NCBI GenBank assembly: GCA_904502095.1
Contig: CAJGDG010000003.1
Span: 1 to 60,908 of the forward strand
Origin: an uncultured Alphaproteobacteria bacterium
GTDB taxonomy: Bacteria; Pseudomonadota; Alphaproteobacteria; Rs-D84
Direction: 5' to 3'
Length of the DNA: 60,908 bases
Positions within the stretch are counted from its first letter, which is position 1; every line of letters begins with the position of its first letter. The notes under the pieces are model-generated. The model saw only the letters and a program-made list of their open reading frames with translations, made no database searches and was not told the DNA's origin. Of the stretch, positions 38,973 through 47,907 are shown in pieces. A program made the position numbers and the translations under genes.

Positions 38973-39644
38973 ATGGCACGAAGCAACGCAATTAACTCTT
39001 CACAGGCTATGAATTATATTATCGGCAATCAAGTCTATATCTTGGGCGATTTCGAAGACGAAGAAATGAATGAAATGATTGGCGAATTAGGCAATTTAGT
39101 GCTAAAATTACCACAGATGCCAAAATATAACGCCAGCATAAAAATAGAATCTCCATACAGCATCGATGACTCACAGCGTCCTGTAATTGACTTTTTCATC
39201 GATTCTTGTGGTGGCTATGTACACTTGCTGAACGACATTTCAACACTTATCAATTTGGCAAAATACAAAGGTGCAATTATTCGCACAACCGTTTTATCCA
39301 GCGCATACAGCTGTGGCAGCTTGCTGGCCATCCAGGGCACACCGGGTTATCGCATTATGGCACACGATGCACAACATTTGGTGCACTTTGGGACAAATGT
39401 TGTCCAGGTGACCACCGAAAACGAAATTCCTGAACGCACACGTCATATGCGCGAAGGCAAACGCACAATGTTATCAAAATACAAAACGCACACGAAAATC
39501 AGCGACGAAGAATTAAACAAATACAAAAATTGCGAAACAGGATATATCAACGCAAAAAGATGTTTGCGTTTGGAATTTTGTGATTGGATTATCGGTGAAA
39601 ACGGCGAATTGATCGGTCGTAAAAACAAGGGTCGCACAAAATAA
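38973..39644 (+). CDS. ClpP-like serine protease, copy 2
   Basis: A 223-aa paralogue of the gene just upstream. A 25-residue block around the nucleophile is almost unchanged (SCGSLLAIQGTPGYRIM), with Ser113 and His138. The N-terminal and C-terminal parts have diverged, and the acid position reads NCETGYINA, again lacking the canonical Asp. A basic tail GRKNKGRTK is added. AAGGG lies 8 nt before the ATG. Each copy has its own promoter, so they may respond to different signals or form mixed rings. Confidence 0.78.
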   Translation: MARSNAINSSQAMNYIIGNQVYILGDFEDEEMNEMIGELGNLVLKLPQMPKYNASIKIESPYSIDDSQRPVIDFFIDSCGGYVHLLNDISTLINLAKYKGAIIRTTVLSSAYSCGSLLAIQGTPGYRIMAHDAQHLVHFGTNVVQVTTENEIPERTRHMREGKRTMLSKYKTHTKISDEELNKYKNCETGYINAKRCLRLEFCDWIIGENGELIGRKNKGRTK

Positions 39645-39671
39645 AAAAATGGGGCATTGCCCCATTTTTAT
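39643..39671 (+). terminator. Bidirectional terminator
   Basis: ATGGGGC, ATT, GCCCCAT with A/T runs, between ClpP-like gene 2 and the convergent protease gene. Confidence 0.8.
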
Positions 39672-41086
39672 TTCTTTTGTTCCTTTTTTTCTGTCTTTTC
39701 AGATTTTTTTACATCATCTGTTTTTTTATCATCGGAAGTTTTTGCATCTTTCTTTGCCTGCAATTTTTCCATTGCGATTACCATATCCATCGCGCGTTGC
39801 AATTGATAATCCAACGCATCTTTTTCTTCGTCTGTCAGTTCTTTTTCTTTATCGTCATCGTCCTCTTTCTTATCAGACTTTTTCTTGGACTGTTCGTTTT
39901 TCAACGAATTTTTAAACGACGCTTCGGAATACATGCTTTCCTTTTTTTCCAACACTTCTATCTTGCTTTGCAAAACTTCTACATCAGGTGTAATACCTTC
40001 GTTCTGAATAGATTTACCCGATGGCGTATAATAACGCGCAATTGTAATATGAATGGCGGTACCATCACCCAGCGGCTTTTGCTGTTGCACGCTGCCCTTG
40101 CCGAATGATTGCGACCCCATAACCAATCCGCGACCATTATCCTGTAAAGCGCCGGCAACGATTTCAGACGCAGATGCCGACCCATGGTTAATCAACACGA
40201 CAACAGGTTTGCCATTTGCTAAATCACCAGGTTTCGCATGCACGCGTTCGATATCCGTTTCACGCTTTCCGCGCGTTGAAACAATTTCGCCGCTGTCCAA
40301 AAACGCATCAGACACATCAATCGCAGCAGTTAAATACCCACCCGGATTATTGCGCACATCCAAAACATATCCGCGTACTTTTTTCTTTTCCAGACTTTCC
40401 AGCGCTTCTTTCAAATCGCGAGCTGTTGTTGCACCAAAATCAGAAATTCTGACATAGCCAATCTTTGGCGTATCTTTATCATCTGGATCAGCGTTTGCCA
40501 TTGTTTTTTCTTCGAATTTAACAGATTTTACCTTGATAATATCGCGTTTCAGGGTTAAATTTTTTGTTTCCCCGTCTTCGGACACGATTGTCAATTTTAC
40601 CTTGGTTCCAGGGCGTCCCTTCATTTTTTTCACAGCCTGATTTAATGTCAAATCAAACACCTGTTCCCCATCGATATGTGTAATGTAATCCCCTGCTTTG
40701 ATGCCAGCCTTGTCCGCAGGCGTATCATCGATTGGTGAAATAACACGAACAGCGCCCTTGTCGCTGGTAATTTGAATTCCCAAACCACCAAATTCACCAT
40801 GTGACTTGTCACTGAATTCTTTGAAATCGTCCTGGGACAAATAAGAAGAATGCGGGTCCAATGCACCCAACATACCGTTCATGGCCGCTTCCAGCATCTT
40901 TTTTTCATCAGCTTCTTCAACAAAGTTTTCACGAGCAACTTCAAAAACCAGCGCCAATTTCTTTAATTCATTATAAATCTGTTCATCGGTCAGATGTACA
41001 ATCGGCTCTTCCTTTTTCTTTTTTGTAGCCGCATCTGCAATAAATGGTGTAAACAATGCAATCAACAACAGCAAATTCTTTAACAT
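39668..41086 (-). CDS. ctpA: Carboxyl-terminal processing protease (S41, CtpA)
   Basis: A 472-aa periplasmic protease. Signal peptide ending ADA, N-terminal helical region, PDZ domain (about 95-180, GLGIQITSDKGAVRV), then the S41 core with the Ser of GSASASE (302-308) and Lys330 in SFGKG forming the catalytic dyad. The C-terminal 70 residues are a Lys/Glu/Asp-rich coiled tail (KKSDKKEDDDDKEKE) not found in the core family. CtpA trims C-termini of envelope proteins and often controls cell-wall hydrolases. Confidence 0.95.
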   Translation of the reverse strand: MLKNLLLLIALFTPFIADAATKKKKEEPIVHLTDEQIYNELKKLALVFEVARENFVEEADEKKMLEAAMNGMLGALDPHSSYLSQDDFKEFSDKSHGEFGGLGIQITSDKGAVRVISPIDDTPADKAGIKAGDYITHIDGEQVFDLTLNQAVKKMKGRPGTKVKLTIVSEDGETKNLTLKRDIIKVKSVKFEEKTMANADPDDKDTPKIGYVRISDFGATTARDLKEALESLEKKKVRGYVLDVRNNPGGYLTAAIDVSDAFLDSGEIVSTRGKRETDIERVHAKPGDLANGKPVVVLINHGSASASEIVAGALQDNGRGLVMGSQSFGKGSVQQQKPLGDGTAIHITIARYYTPSGKSIQNEGITPDVEVLQSKIEVLEKKESMYSEASFKNSLKNEQSKKKSDKKEDDDDKEKELTDEEKDALDYQLQRAMDMVIAMEKLQAKKDAKTSDDKKTDDVKKSEKTEKKEQKK

Positions 41087-41170
41087 ATTCCTATTCCTTT
41101 CTTTTAAACAACATCAGCATAAAACAAATTCCCAAACCGTTCAACACGAATTTTATAAACACTCAAACAC

Positions 41171-41198
41171 TTGACAAATTAATTTTATGTATTAATAT
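41171..41198 (+). promoter_or_regulatory. Promoter of the Fic-kinase pair
   Basis: TTGACA at 41171-41176, a 16-nt spacer and TAATAT at 41193-41198. Only about 10 nt separate the -10 from the ATG at 41209 and no ribosome site is present, so the mRNA is nearly leaderless. Confidence 0.65.
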
Positions 41199-41208
41199 AT
41201 AATATACA

Positions 41209-41925
41209 ATGACAAAGAAACAGATATATAACATTAAGCAAGACATTGAAGAAAAGCGCAAAACCATCAATGCGCTGCTGAATGAACACGCAAAACATTT
41301 GAACGATATTGCGTGGATAAAAAGCGCATTTATCAAAGAATCACTTATTTTAAATCAATGCAGCGACAAAGAAATCAGATTTGATACCTGCAGCGATTTT
41401 ATCCAAAACATCAGCGGTACATGGGATACAATTGTCCAACAAACAAATAAACAGAATTTAAACCTTACCGATGTTATGGATGTACATTATAACCTGACAA
41501 AAAACACAGATGTAGTTCCATGCGGTATGCGCACAAAAATGGTGTGCGCCCTGTCTAAAACGATACCGGCGCACGCAACCCCAGAAATCACACGCCAACA
41601 TTTGGACGATATTATGTATCGTATGAACAGCAGCAAACAGCAATATTTGCAACGCGCATTTGATGTACATTATGAAATAATCATACTGCAACCCTTCAAC
41701 GACTTTAACAAACGCACTGCTCGTATGATTATGAACTGGTTTTTAATCACCAAAGGTTATCGCCCTATTGTATTTAATTATGCACCCGACAATCAAGAAT
41801 ACATGGCGGCATTGCGCGATGCCGCAAACGGCAACAAAAAATCATATTATGGTTATATGTACAAATGTATGTTGCGTACCCAACAAGACATAATCAAACT
41901 GTTAACAAAATCAAAGACAATATAA
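41209..41925 (+). CDS. Fic-domain protein with altered catalytic motif
   Basis: A 238-aa helical protein of the Fic fold, whose members move AMP or other nucleotide parts onto proteins. The canonical motif HPFxDGN(G/K)R appears as QPFNDFNKR at 161-169: the catalytic His is Gln161 and the Gly of the anion hole is Phe166. The surrounding helices (YLQRAFDVHYEIIIL before, TARMIMNWFLI after) are well conserved, so the fold is intact but AMP transfer by the usual mechanism is unlikely. N-terminal helices (1-75) contain no clear inhibitory motif. The downstream kinase-like gene starts 7 nt after the stop, forming a two-gene unit. Confidence 0.8.
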   Translation: MTKKQIYNIKQDIEEKRKTINALLNEHAKHLNDIAWIKSAFIKESLILNQCSDKEIRFDTCSDFIQNISGTWDTIVQQTNKQNLNLTDVMDVHYNLTKNTDVVPCGMRTKMVCALSKTIPAHATPEITRQHLDDIMYRMNSSKQQYLQRAFDVHYEIIILQPFNDFNKRTARMIMNWFLITKGYRPIVFNYAPDNQEYMAALRDAANGNKKSYYGYMYKCMLRTQQDIIKLLTKSKTI

Positions 41926-41932
41926 AGAAAAA

Positions 41933-42856
41933 ATGACAAAACAGCTAAAAAATCTTATTCATGGTCGCGAAACATATATCGCTGATTTTGGGCAAAATTT
42001 TGTCATGAAGCGTCCATTGCCTACTTTTGGACCAGACGCCTGTCAAGCCTGGCTAAAAAAACAATACAATACAAAACAAGCAATTGATGAAATATACAAC
42101 ATAGGCAATCCGCGCTATAACATTCCACGCATGTTGTTCATCAAAGACGACGAATTTCAATTACTGGAAGAACGTGCCCCAGGCCAACATTTGACAGCTG
42201 ATTTTTACAAAACATTACTGCCACGCCAAAAATATGAAATAATCGATGGCATTGCAGCATTTTTGGTCGACATGAACGAATTAAAACCAGTCGAAGACAT
42301 CAACAACCATCAAATTTCTTTAGAATTAAAATTTAAACGACTGACAGATTTTATCGACAACAAAATGCCTATTTGGTTTACCGATGACGAAATCAAATAC
42401 GCATCCAGTATATGCGACAATATATCTTCATTTGAATACGAAACACACTATGCATGGTCACATTGCGATTTAAATTCTGGGAATGTTTTGTACGATTCCG
42501 ACACGAACAAACTGTCGTTTATCGATTTTGCCGAAGCAAAATACAGCTTTATATACCGCGACATTTTTTCACCTCTGCAAATCGAACTGGGGATATACAA
42601 AAATGTGTATAACGCATATTACAAAATGCACAATAAACAGAAATATTCTATGCCCAGCCCATCAAATGAAATTTTACGCAACATAATGAAATACCGTCTT
42701 ATATTCGTTTTGCTGCGCCGCATTATCAAGGCCGCGGACGATATGCACGTAAACACAAAATCTGACAAAGGACGCGAAAACAACGCCAACAAAGCCAACT
42801 TTATACGAGAACAACTTGCCGCGATTAAAAATATCGAACGTCAATCCGCCAGATAA
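41933..42856 (+). CDS. Aminoglycoside-phosphotransferase-like kinase
   Basis: A 307-aa protein with APH/choline-kinase-like motifs: the Brenner motif HCDLNSGN with His177, Asp179 and Asn184, and FIDFAEAKY with Asp198 replacing DFG. The N-lobe has VMKRP with a likely ATP-contacting Lys26. The substrate is unknown; it may be a small molecule or the Fic-like partner. Linkage to a Fic-like gene on one short transcript is the main clue. It ends 3 nt before the convergent rph gene. Confidence 0.78.
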   Translation: MTKQLKNLIHGRETYIADFGQNFVMKRPLPTFGPDACQAWLKKQYNTKQAIDEIYNIGNPRYNIPRMLFIKDDEFQLLEERAPGQHLTADFYKTLLPRQKYEIIDGIAAFLVDMNELKPVEDINNHQISLELKFKRLTDFIDNKMPIWFTDDEIKYASSICDNISSFEYETHYAWSHCDLNSGNVLYDSDTNKLSFIDFAEAKYSFIYRDIFSPLQIELGIYKNVYNAYYKMHNKQKYSMPSPSNEILRNIMKYRLIFVLLRRIIKAADDMHVNTKSDKGRENNANKANFIREQLAAIKNIERQSAR

Positions 42857-42859
42857 ATT

Positions 42860-43576
42860 TTATTCCAAAACCTGATTCTGCAAATCAATTAACTGTTTGC
42901 ACCCCGCGTCCGCCAACATCATCAATTCCGACAGTTGCGTTGCATCAAACGGATGCTGTTCGCCAGTAGCCTGAATTTCGACAAATTTGCCCGAGCCCGC
43001 CACAACAAAATTAGCATCCATTTCTGCGACACAATCTTCTTCATAATCTAAATCCAGAATCAATTCATTTTTCCAAACCCCTGCCGACACCGCAGCAACA
43101 TTATCCAAGATAGGATTTGTATGTATACGACCCTGATTCATCAACCAGCGCACAGCCAAACTTAACGCGACAAAGGCGCCTGTGATACTGGCACATCTGG
43201 TTCCACCGTCTGCCTGAATAACATCACAGTCAATTGTTATTGTATGCTTTCCCAACGCTTCCATATCAACGACACTGCGCAGGGAACGACCAATTAAACG
43301 CGATATTTCTGCGCTGCGATTATCTTTTAAAATCGCCTCACGCCCCTTGCGAGTACCATTTGCGCGAGGCAACATTGCATATTCTGCGGTCACCCAACCG
43401 CCTGTTTTATTCTGCATCCGCTTCCAAACAGGCTGATTCAAGTCGACAGACGCATTACACAGCACATGCGTTCCGCCAACTTTTATCAGGCACGAGCCTT
43501 CGGCCCATTTGTTAACACCCGTTTCCAATGAAACTGGTCTTAATTGGCTATTTTTACGCAATGATGGTCGCAACAT
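42860..43576 (-). CDS. rph: Ribonuclease PH
   Basis: A 238-aa phosphorolytic 3'-5' exoribonuclease that trims tRNA 3' ends. Typical start MLRPSLRKNSQLRPV, the phosphate-binding Arg region RSLRSVVDMEALG, the metal/catalytic stretch TITIDCDVIQADGGTRCASITG and DLDYEEDC. Length matches the family. AAAGGA lies 7 nt before the ATG. Confidence 0.97.
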   Translation of the reverse strand: MLRPSLRKNSQLRPVSLETGVNKWAEGSCLIKVGGTHVLCNASVDLNQPVWKRMQNKTGGWVTAEYAMLPRANGTRKGREAILKDNRSAEISRLIGRSLRSVVDMEALGKHTITIDCDVIQADGGTRCASITGAFVALSLAVRWLMNQGRIHTNPILDNVAAVSAGVWKNELILDLDYEEDCVAEMDANFVVAGSGKFVEIQATGEQHPFDATQLSELMMLADAGCKQLIDLQNQVLE

Positions 43577-43689
43577 TTTAAATCCTTTCTTTTTTTATCA
43601 TTATATAAACAGATAAATCTTTTGCAATTTTTTTTAGGTTTGATTTTTGATATAATATTGTTATCCTAATCTGGCTTAAAAGGAATTAA

Positions 43690-44712
43690 ATGTCAGTCAA
43701 AGCAAAACGCCTGATAAAAAAAATAATAAGTTATTCGGGCATATTCTTTTTCGTTCTTGCTGCGGGTATGTTGTGGTGGCAATTACGCAATTACAGTTTA
43801 TCTGATATCGCGCACGCGATACTGGACATTCCATTTACAAACCTTGTAATTGCTTGTATTGCTTGTTTTGCGGGCTATTTGGCATTATCTTTGTACGACC
43901 GATTGGCATTAAAATATGTTGGCGGGAATGTTGCATGGTGGAAATGGATGTTGGCGGGAATGTTGGGCTTTGCAATCAGCAACAATGCAGGACACGCCGT
44001 AGTCAGTGGCGGCGCGATTCGGTACAGACTGTATACCCGTTGGCGCATTCGCGCGGGCGACATATTAAAAATGCTAACAATATCTGGTTTTACATATTTT
44101 TTGGGCGCATCCGCAATTGTAGTTATTGGTTATTTTTTAATCCCACGCGCCATTTTTGATAATTCCCTGGGGGTCAGTATGGGATTGAACACATTGTTCA
44201 TATTCTGCACAACGGTCTTGACTACATATTTTGCAATAACAATGCTGTTTCATAAAAAGAATGTAAAAATCGGCGACATTAAATTCGAAGTTCCATCAAC
44301 AAAAATGGCATTTCAACAAACAATTTTAGGCATCACGGACAGTGTACTGGCCGGCCTGGTACTATATTTCTGCCTGATTCCATTCGTAGAAATACCTTTT
44401 GGGACATTTATTGGTTTGTTTGTAATCGCGCAAACGACCGGTGTTTTCAGCCAGGTCCCCGGTGGGATCGGCGTTTTTGAAAGCGTATTCCTGTTGGCCC
44501 TGCCTGATGGAATTGATAAAGCAAACATATTCGGCGCCTTGTTGGCATACCGTATAATATACTATGTTTTACCATTAATTGGTATTGGCAGTTTGTTCTT
44601 TATATACGAACGCTGGCTGCGTTCACGTATGAAACGCTGGTTGGCCGAAGCCAAAGAAAAAATTCCCACAAAAATCAAAAAGATAAAAACCGAAATAAAA
44701 AACAGAAAATAA
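43690..44712 (+). CDS. Integral membrane protein, MprF/AglD flippase-domain family
   Basis: A 340-aa inner-membrane protein with about eight predicted helices. The glycine-rich SNNAGHAVVSGGAIRYRLY and QVPGGIGVFESVFLL segments are typical of the N-terminal lipid-flippase domain of MprF and of UPF0104 proteins. The C-terminal synthase domain of MprF is absent; instead there is a Lys-rich cytoplasmic tail. It may move a charged lipid or polyprenyl-linked molecule, which is inferred from family. AAAAGGA lies 5 nt before the ATG and TATAAT is at 43651-43656. Confidence 0.82.
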   Translation: MSVKAKRLIKKIISYSGIFFFVLAAGMLWWQLRNYSLSDIAHAILDIPFTNLVIACIACFAGYLALSLYDRLALKYVGGNVAWWKWMLAGMLGFAISNNAGHAVVSGGAIRYRLYTRWRIRAGDILKMLTISGFTYFLGASAIVVIGYFLIPRAIFDNSLGVSMGLNTLFIFCTTVLTTYFAITMLFHKKNVKIGDIKFEVPSTKMAFQQTILGITDSVLAGLVLYFCLIPFVEIPFGTFIGLFVIAQTTGVFSQVPGGIGVFESVFLLALPDGIDKANIFGALLAYRIIYYVLPLIGIGSLFFIYERWLRSRMKRWLAEAKEKIPTKIKKIKTEIKNRK

Positions 44713-44717
44713 ATACC

Positions 44718-44746
44718 TTGCGCACAGAAACACCGCATGTTAGAAT
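44718..44746 (+). promoter_or_regulatory. Promoter of rne
   Basis: TTGCGC at 44718-44723, a 17-nt spacer and TAGAAT at 44741-44746. Confidence 0.6.
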
Positions 44747-44752
44747 AGCCTT

Positions 44753-44917
44753 TGTGTATGACATAGGGTTATAAGTAAGTGTTTATATTGTCACTATTTT
44801 CAATAATTCGCATGGCGCCGATTGGTATCGTGGTGCATTCCCTTGGCATGGGCTTGGACGCCCCATGGGGACGGATTGTTGCCGGTGCATACACCCCAAA
44901 AACAAAAGGATTACTAA
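44753..44917 (+). promoter_or_regulatory. Long structured 5' leader of rne
   Basis: About 165 nt between +1 and the start codon. It includes a hairpin CATGGG/CCCATG (about 44847-44867) and GGTGCA near 44830 repeated as GGTGCA near 44884. Long leaders let RNase E limit its own level by cutting its mRNA in other bacteria; the same control here is inferred from length and structure. Confidence 0.5.
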
Positions 44918-46711
44918 ATGTCAAAAAAAATATACGTGGATGCAGTCCACCCGGAAGAAACACGTGTTGTTGTCGTTGATACTGCGACCAATCGCGTTTC
45001 TGATTTTGATGTTGAAACAACCACAAAACCCCAGATAAAAGGAAACATCTATCTGGCCAAGGTCATACGCGTTGAACCATCACTTCAGGCTGCATTTGTT
45101 GATTATGGAACCGGCAAAAATGGTTTCTTGCCATTTTCTGAAATTCACCCGGATTATTATCAGGTGACTGCCGAACAAAAGAAAAAATTACTGGAATTGG
45201 CACACGCCAATATCGTTGACGACGACGACGATCCAAACGATGAAGAAGACGAAGTCGCCGAATACGATGATCACAGTGCTGGTGAAGACAATAACGAGTT
45301 TGTTAAACGCGCCCGCGAATTCAAAATCCAAGATGTTATAAAACCAAAACAAATCTTGCTGGTCCAAGGCGTCAAAGAAGAACGCGGTCAAAAAGGCGCA
45401 TCAATGACAACATATTTGTCTTTGGCGGGTCGTTTTGCTGTATTGATGCCAAATTCACGCAAACGCAACAGTTATGGTATTTCTAAAAAGATTTCTGACA
45501 AATCAGAACGCGCCAGATTGCGTGAAATTCTGCACGATTTGAAAATTCCAAAGGGTATGACAGTCGTATTGCGCACTGCGGCAATGGGCGCATCTGCATC
45601 AGACATCGCAGCAGACTATGACTATTTGGTAAATCTGTGGAACGAAATCCGCAAAACAACATTGGCATCTGTTGCGCCTGTCACAATTCATACCGAAGAT
45701 TCATTGTTACGCCGTGTCGTTCGTGACTTTTTAAGCGACAAAGAAGATGTTTTAACCATCCAAGGCGAAGAAGCTTTCGATGCCGCAAAACAATACTTTG
45801 TACAAATGTATGGTCGCGCACCACGCAAACAACTGGTTCAATACAAAGATGTTGCAGTTCCATTAATGGTCAAAGCCGGCGTTGAAAAACAGCTAGAAGG
45901 CTTACACGGTCCATATGTACAACTGCCATCTGGTGGTTCTTTGGTTATTAACCAAACCGAAGCAATGGTGACAATTGACGTTAACTCTTCCCGTGCGATA
46001 AAAGAAAAAGACATCGAATTAACCGCATTAAACACCAACTTGGAAGCTGCCGAAGAAATTGCTCTGCAATTGCGTCTGCGTGATTTGGCTGGTATTGTTG
46101 CGATTGACTTTATCGATATGGAAGAAGAAAAGAACAATCGTAAACTGGAATTAAAAATGCGCGAAGTAATGAAACGCGACCGCGCACGCACCCAGGTTGC
46201 AAAAATCAACAACTTTGGTGTGTTGATGTTATCGCGCCAACGTCTGCGCAGCAGCTTTATGGAATCATCGTATGTTGCATGCCCACACTGTATGGGTGCC
46301 GGCGTTGTTCCATCAATTCAAACAGCTGCGATTATTCTGTTCCGTCATTTACAAGAAAAACTGTTGGCAAAATCTGCCCAGAAAATCATTATGACAGTTC
46401 CAACAGATGTCGCTGTGTATTTGTTGAATCACAAACGCGCAGAACTGGCAGAAATGGAATCTAAATTTGAAACAGAAATTGTTATCGTTGGTGACGACAG
46501 CTTGTTAAACATCGACCAATATTCGATTCAACGCGTCGCACCCGAACAAAACAAAACTGACGAATTATTAAGTGCGTACGCGCCATCAACAGATGTAAAA
46601 AAGAAAAACTCACAACACGTTGATGCGAAACGCACAACCGTTTCTGCGGCACGCCGCAAACGCAAAAAGCAGCCAAAAAAGAAAACTATTTGGCAAAAAT
46701 TAATCAGTTAA
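44918..46711 (+). CDS. rne: Ribonuclease E/G
   Basis: A 597-aa endonuclease for mRNA decay and rRNA/tRNA maturation. The S1 domain (about 37-165) is interrupted by an acidic insert VDDDDDPNDEEDEVAEYDD. The 5' sensor and RNase H-like regions follow, then the catalytic DNase I-like part with ATIDVNSS-type MVTIDVNSSRA and VAIDFIDM supplying the metal-binding Asp residues. The Zn-link CPHCMG is present for dimer-of-dimers assembly. The long C-terminal degradosome scaffold of E. coli RNase E is absent; only a short basic tail KKKNSQ...KKKTIWQKL remains. Confidence 0.95.
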   Translation: MSKKIYVDAVHPEETRVVVVDTATNRVSDFDVETTTKPQIKGNIYLAKVIRVEPSLQAAFVDYGTGKNGFLPFSEIHPDYYQVTAEQKKKLLELAHANIVDDDDDPNDEEDEVAEYDDHSAGEDNNEFVKRAREFKIQDVIKPKQILLVQGVKEERGQKGASMTTYLSLAGRFAVLMPNSRKRNSYGISKKISDKSERARLREILHDLKIPKGMTVVLRTAAMGASASDIAADYDYLVNLWNEIRKTTLASVAPVTIHTEDSLLRRVVRDFLSDKEDVLTIQGEEAFDAAKQYFVQMYGRAPRKQLVQYKDVAVPLMVKAGVEKQLEGLHGPYVQLPSGGSLVINQTEAMVTIDVNSSRAIKEKDIELTALNTNLEAAEEIALQLRLRDLAGIVAIDFIDMEEEKNNRKLELKMREVMKRDRARTQVAKINNFGVLMLSRQRLRSSFMESSYVACPHCMGAGVVPSIQTAAIILFRHLQEKLLAKSAQKIIMTVPTDVAVYLLNHKRAELAEMESKFETEIVIVGDDSLLNIDQYSIQRVAPEQNKTDELLSAYAPSTDVKKKNSQHVDAKRTTVSAARRKRKKQPKKKTIWQKLIS

Positions 46712-46712
46712 A

Positions 46713-46741
46713 CAATCGCCCAAATGGGCGATTGCTTTTTA
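46713..46741 (+). terminator. Terminator of rne
   Basis: CAATCGCCC, AAAT, GGGCGATTG followed by CTTTTT. Confidence 0.8.
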
Positions 46742-46751
46742 TCACATTACA

Positions 46752-46784
46752 ACAAAAAAGAAAACCGCCCATTGGGCGGTTTTG
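46752..46784 (-). terminator. Terminator of rpsD
   Basis: CCGCCC, AAT, GGGCGG, then TTTTCTTTTTTG on the minus strand. Confidence 0.8.
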
Positions 46785-46799
46785 CATAAGCACTCACTA

Positions 46800-47432
46800 T
46801 TAACGAGAATAGAATTCGACGACCAATTCTGGGAACATCTGAACCGGATATGGTACGTCTGCAAACGCAGGAACGCGAACAAATGTCGCAGTAAAGTTTG
46901 CACTGTCAACAGAAACATAATCTGCAAAATTGCGTTCCGCAGATTCCAATGCCAAAACAACCAATGGCATTTGTTTTGCTTTTTCGCTGACTGTGATAAC
47001 ATCACCAGGTTTTACCTGATAAGATGCAACTTTTACGCGTTTGCCGTTAACATTGATATGACCGTGGCTGATTAACTGACGAGAAGAGAATACAGTTGGT
47101 GCCAATTTTGCACGATATACAACCGCATCCAAACGACGTTCCAATAAACCAATCAAATTTTCAGGTGTATCACCCTTCATATTTGTGGCTTCGATATAAT
47201 ATTTATGGAACTTCTTTTCGCCAACATTGCCATAATAACCTTTCAAAGTCTGCTTAGCGCGCATCTGCTTTGCGTAATCCGAAGAATTACCACCACGAGA
47301 TGTTGGCCCATGCTGACCAGGTTTATATTTACGTTTATTAAATGGGGATTTAGCCTGACCCCACAAATTGACGCCCAAAGAACGTGCAATTTTCAGTTTA
47401 CGTGTGCTACGTTTTGCACCAGCTCTTGCCAT
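46800..47432 (-). CDS. rpsD: 30S ribosomal protein S4
   Basis: A 210-aa primary rRNA-binding protein. The N-terminal basic domain with KSPFNKRKYKPGQHG (about 28-42), then the S4 RNA-binding domain (about 98-160) with RLDAVVYRAKLAPTVFSSRQLISHGHINVNG. The start at 47432 has AAAGGA 7 nt upstream; the frame continues upstream to 47510 without a ribosome site. A possible promoter is TTGTGG, 17 nt, TACGAT near 47480-47510. It lies outside the usual ribosomal operon, which is common in alphaproteobacteria. Confidence 0.97.
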   Translation of the reverse strand: MARAGAKRSTRKLKIARSLGVNLWGQAKSPFNKRKYKPGQHGPTSRGGNSSDYAKQMRAKQTLKGYYGNVGEKKFHKYYIEATNMKGDTPENLIGLLERRLDAVVYRAKLAPTVFSSRQLISHGHINVNGKRVKVASYQVKPGDVITVSEKAKQMPLVVLALESAERNFADYVSVDSANFTATFVRVPAFADVPYPVQMFPELVVEFYSR

Positions 47433-47593
47433 TTTTTTATCCTTTTTTTGGTTTTTTCGGTGCCAGACATCAACAGAATCCTTATCGTATATGGGACCAA
47501 AATGCACCACAACTTAATCAGTTCTGATTGTCCAGCGAGCTTTACTTTATAGTGTTTCATACAAAAAATCAAGTAAATTCTGATTTTTTTAAC

Positions 47594-47627
47594 GAAAAAC
47601 CCCAGACGACATTTCAATCGTCTGGGG
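47594..47627 (-). terminator. Terminator of the 58-aa protein gene
   Basis: A 10-bp stem CCCCAGACGA/TCGTCTGGGG with an 8-nt loop, followed by TTTTTC on the minus strand. Confidence 0.85.
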
Positions 47628-47647
47628 CTTGATAACCATGTTCTTGA

Positions 47648-47824
47648 TTAATTTTTATTTTGGTTATTTCCAAAAGTCACATCAAAGAACTTTTCAAACA
47701 AATTTTTCAACGGCACCGCACCACGTTGCTCTAAATTATTTATCGCATCATAGAAAGCCTGATTTTCAGCACCACGATTCAAGGCTTCGATACCATCATT
47801 CATACTTTTTACCATATCAGTCAT
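47648..47824 (-). CDS. Small protein of unknown function
   Basis: A 58-aa hydrophilic, largely helical protein (MTDMVKSMNDGIEALNRG...). The ATG at 47824 is chosen because AAAGAGG lies 7 nt upstream; a longer TTG start at 47863 is too close to the promoter. TTGACA lies near 47889-47884 with TAAATT 17 nt after it. A strong terminator follows, so it is an independent transcript. No family recognised. Confidence 0.65.
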   Translation of the reverse strand: MTDMVKSMNDGIEALNRGAENQAFYDAINNLEQRGAVPLKNLFEKFFDVTFGNNQNKN

Positions 47825-47907
47825 TTTAATGCCTCTTTCAAACATCTCTCTGACAGTGGACAATTTATACTAACAAAACCTTTTTGTCAAGTATTTTATA
47901 ATATAAA

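Noticed and set aside
47825..47863. N-terminal extension of the 58-aa protein from a TTG start
   Set aside because: It would begin inside or next to the promoter and has no ribosome site, unlike the ATG at 47824.
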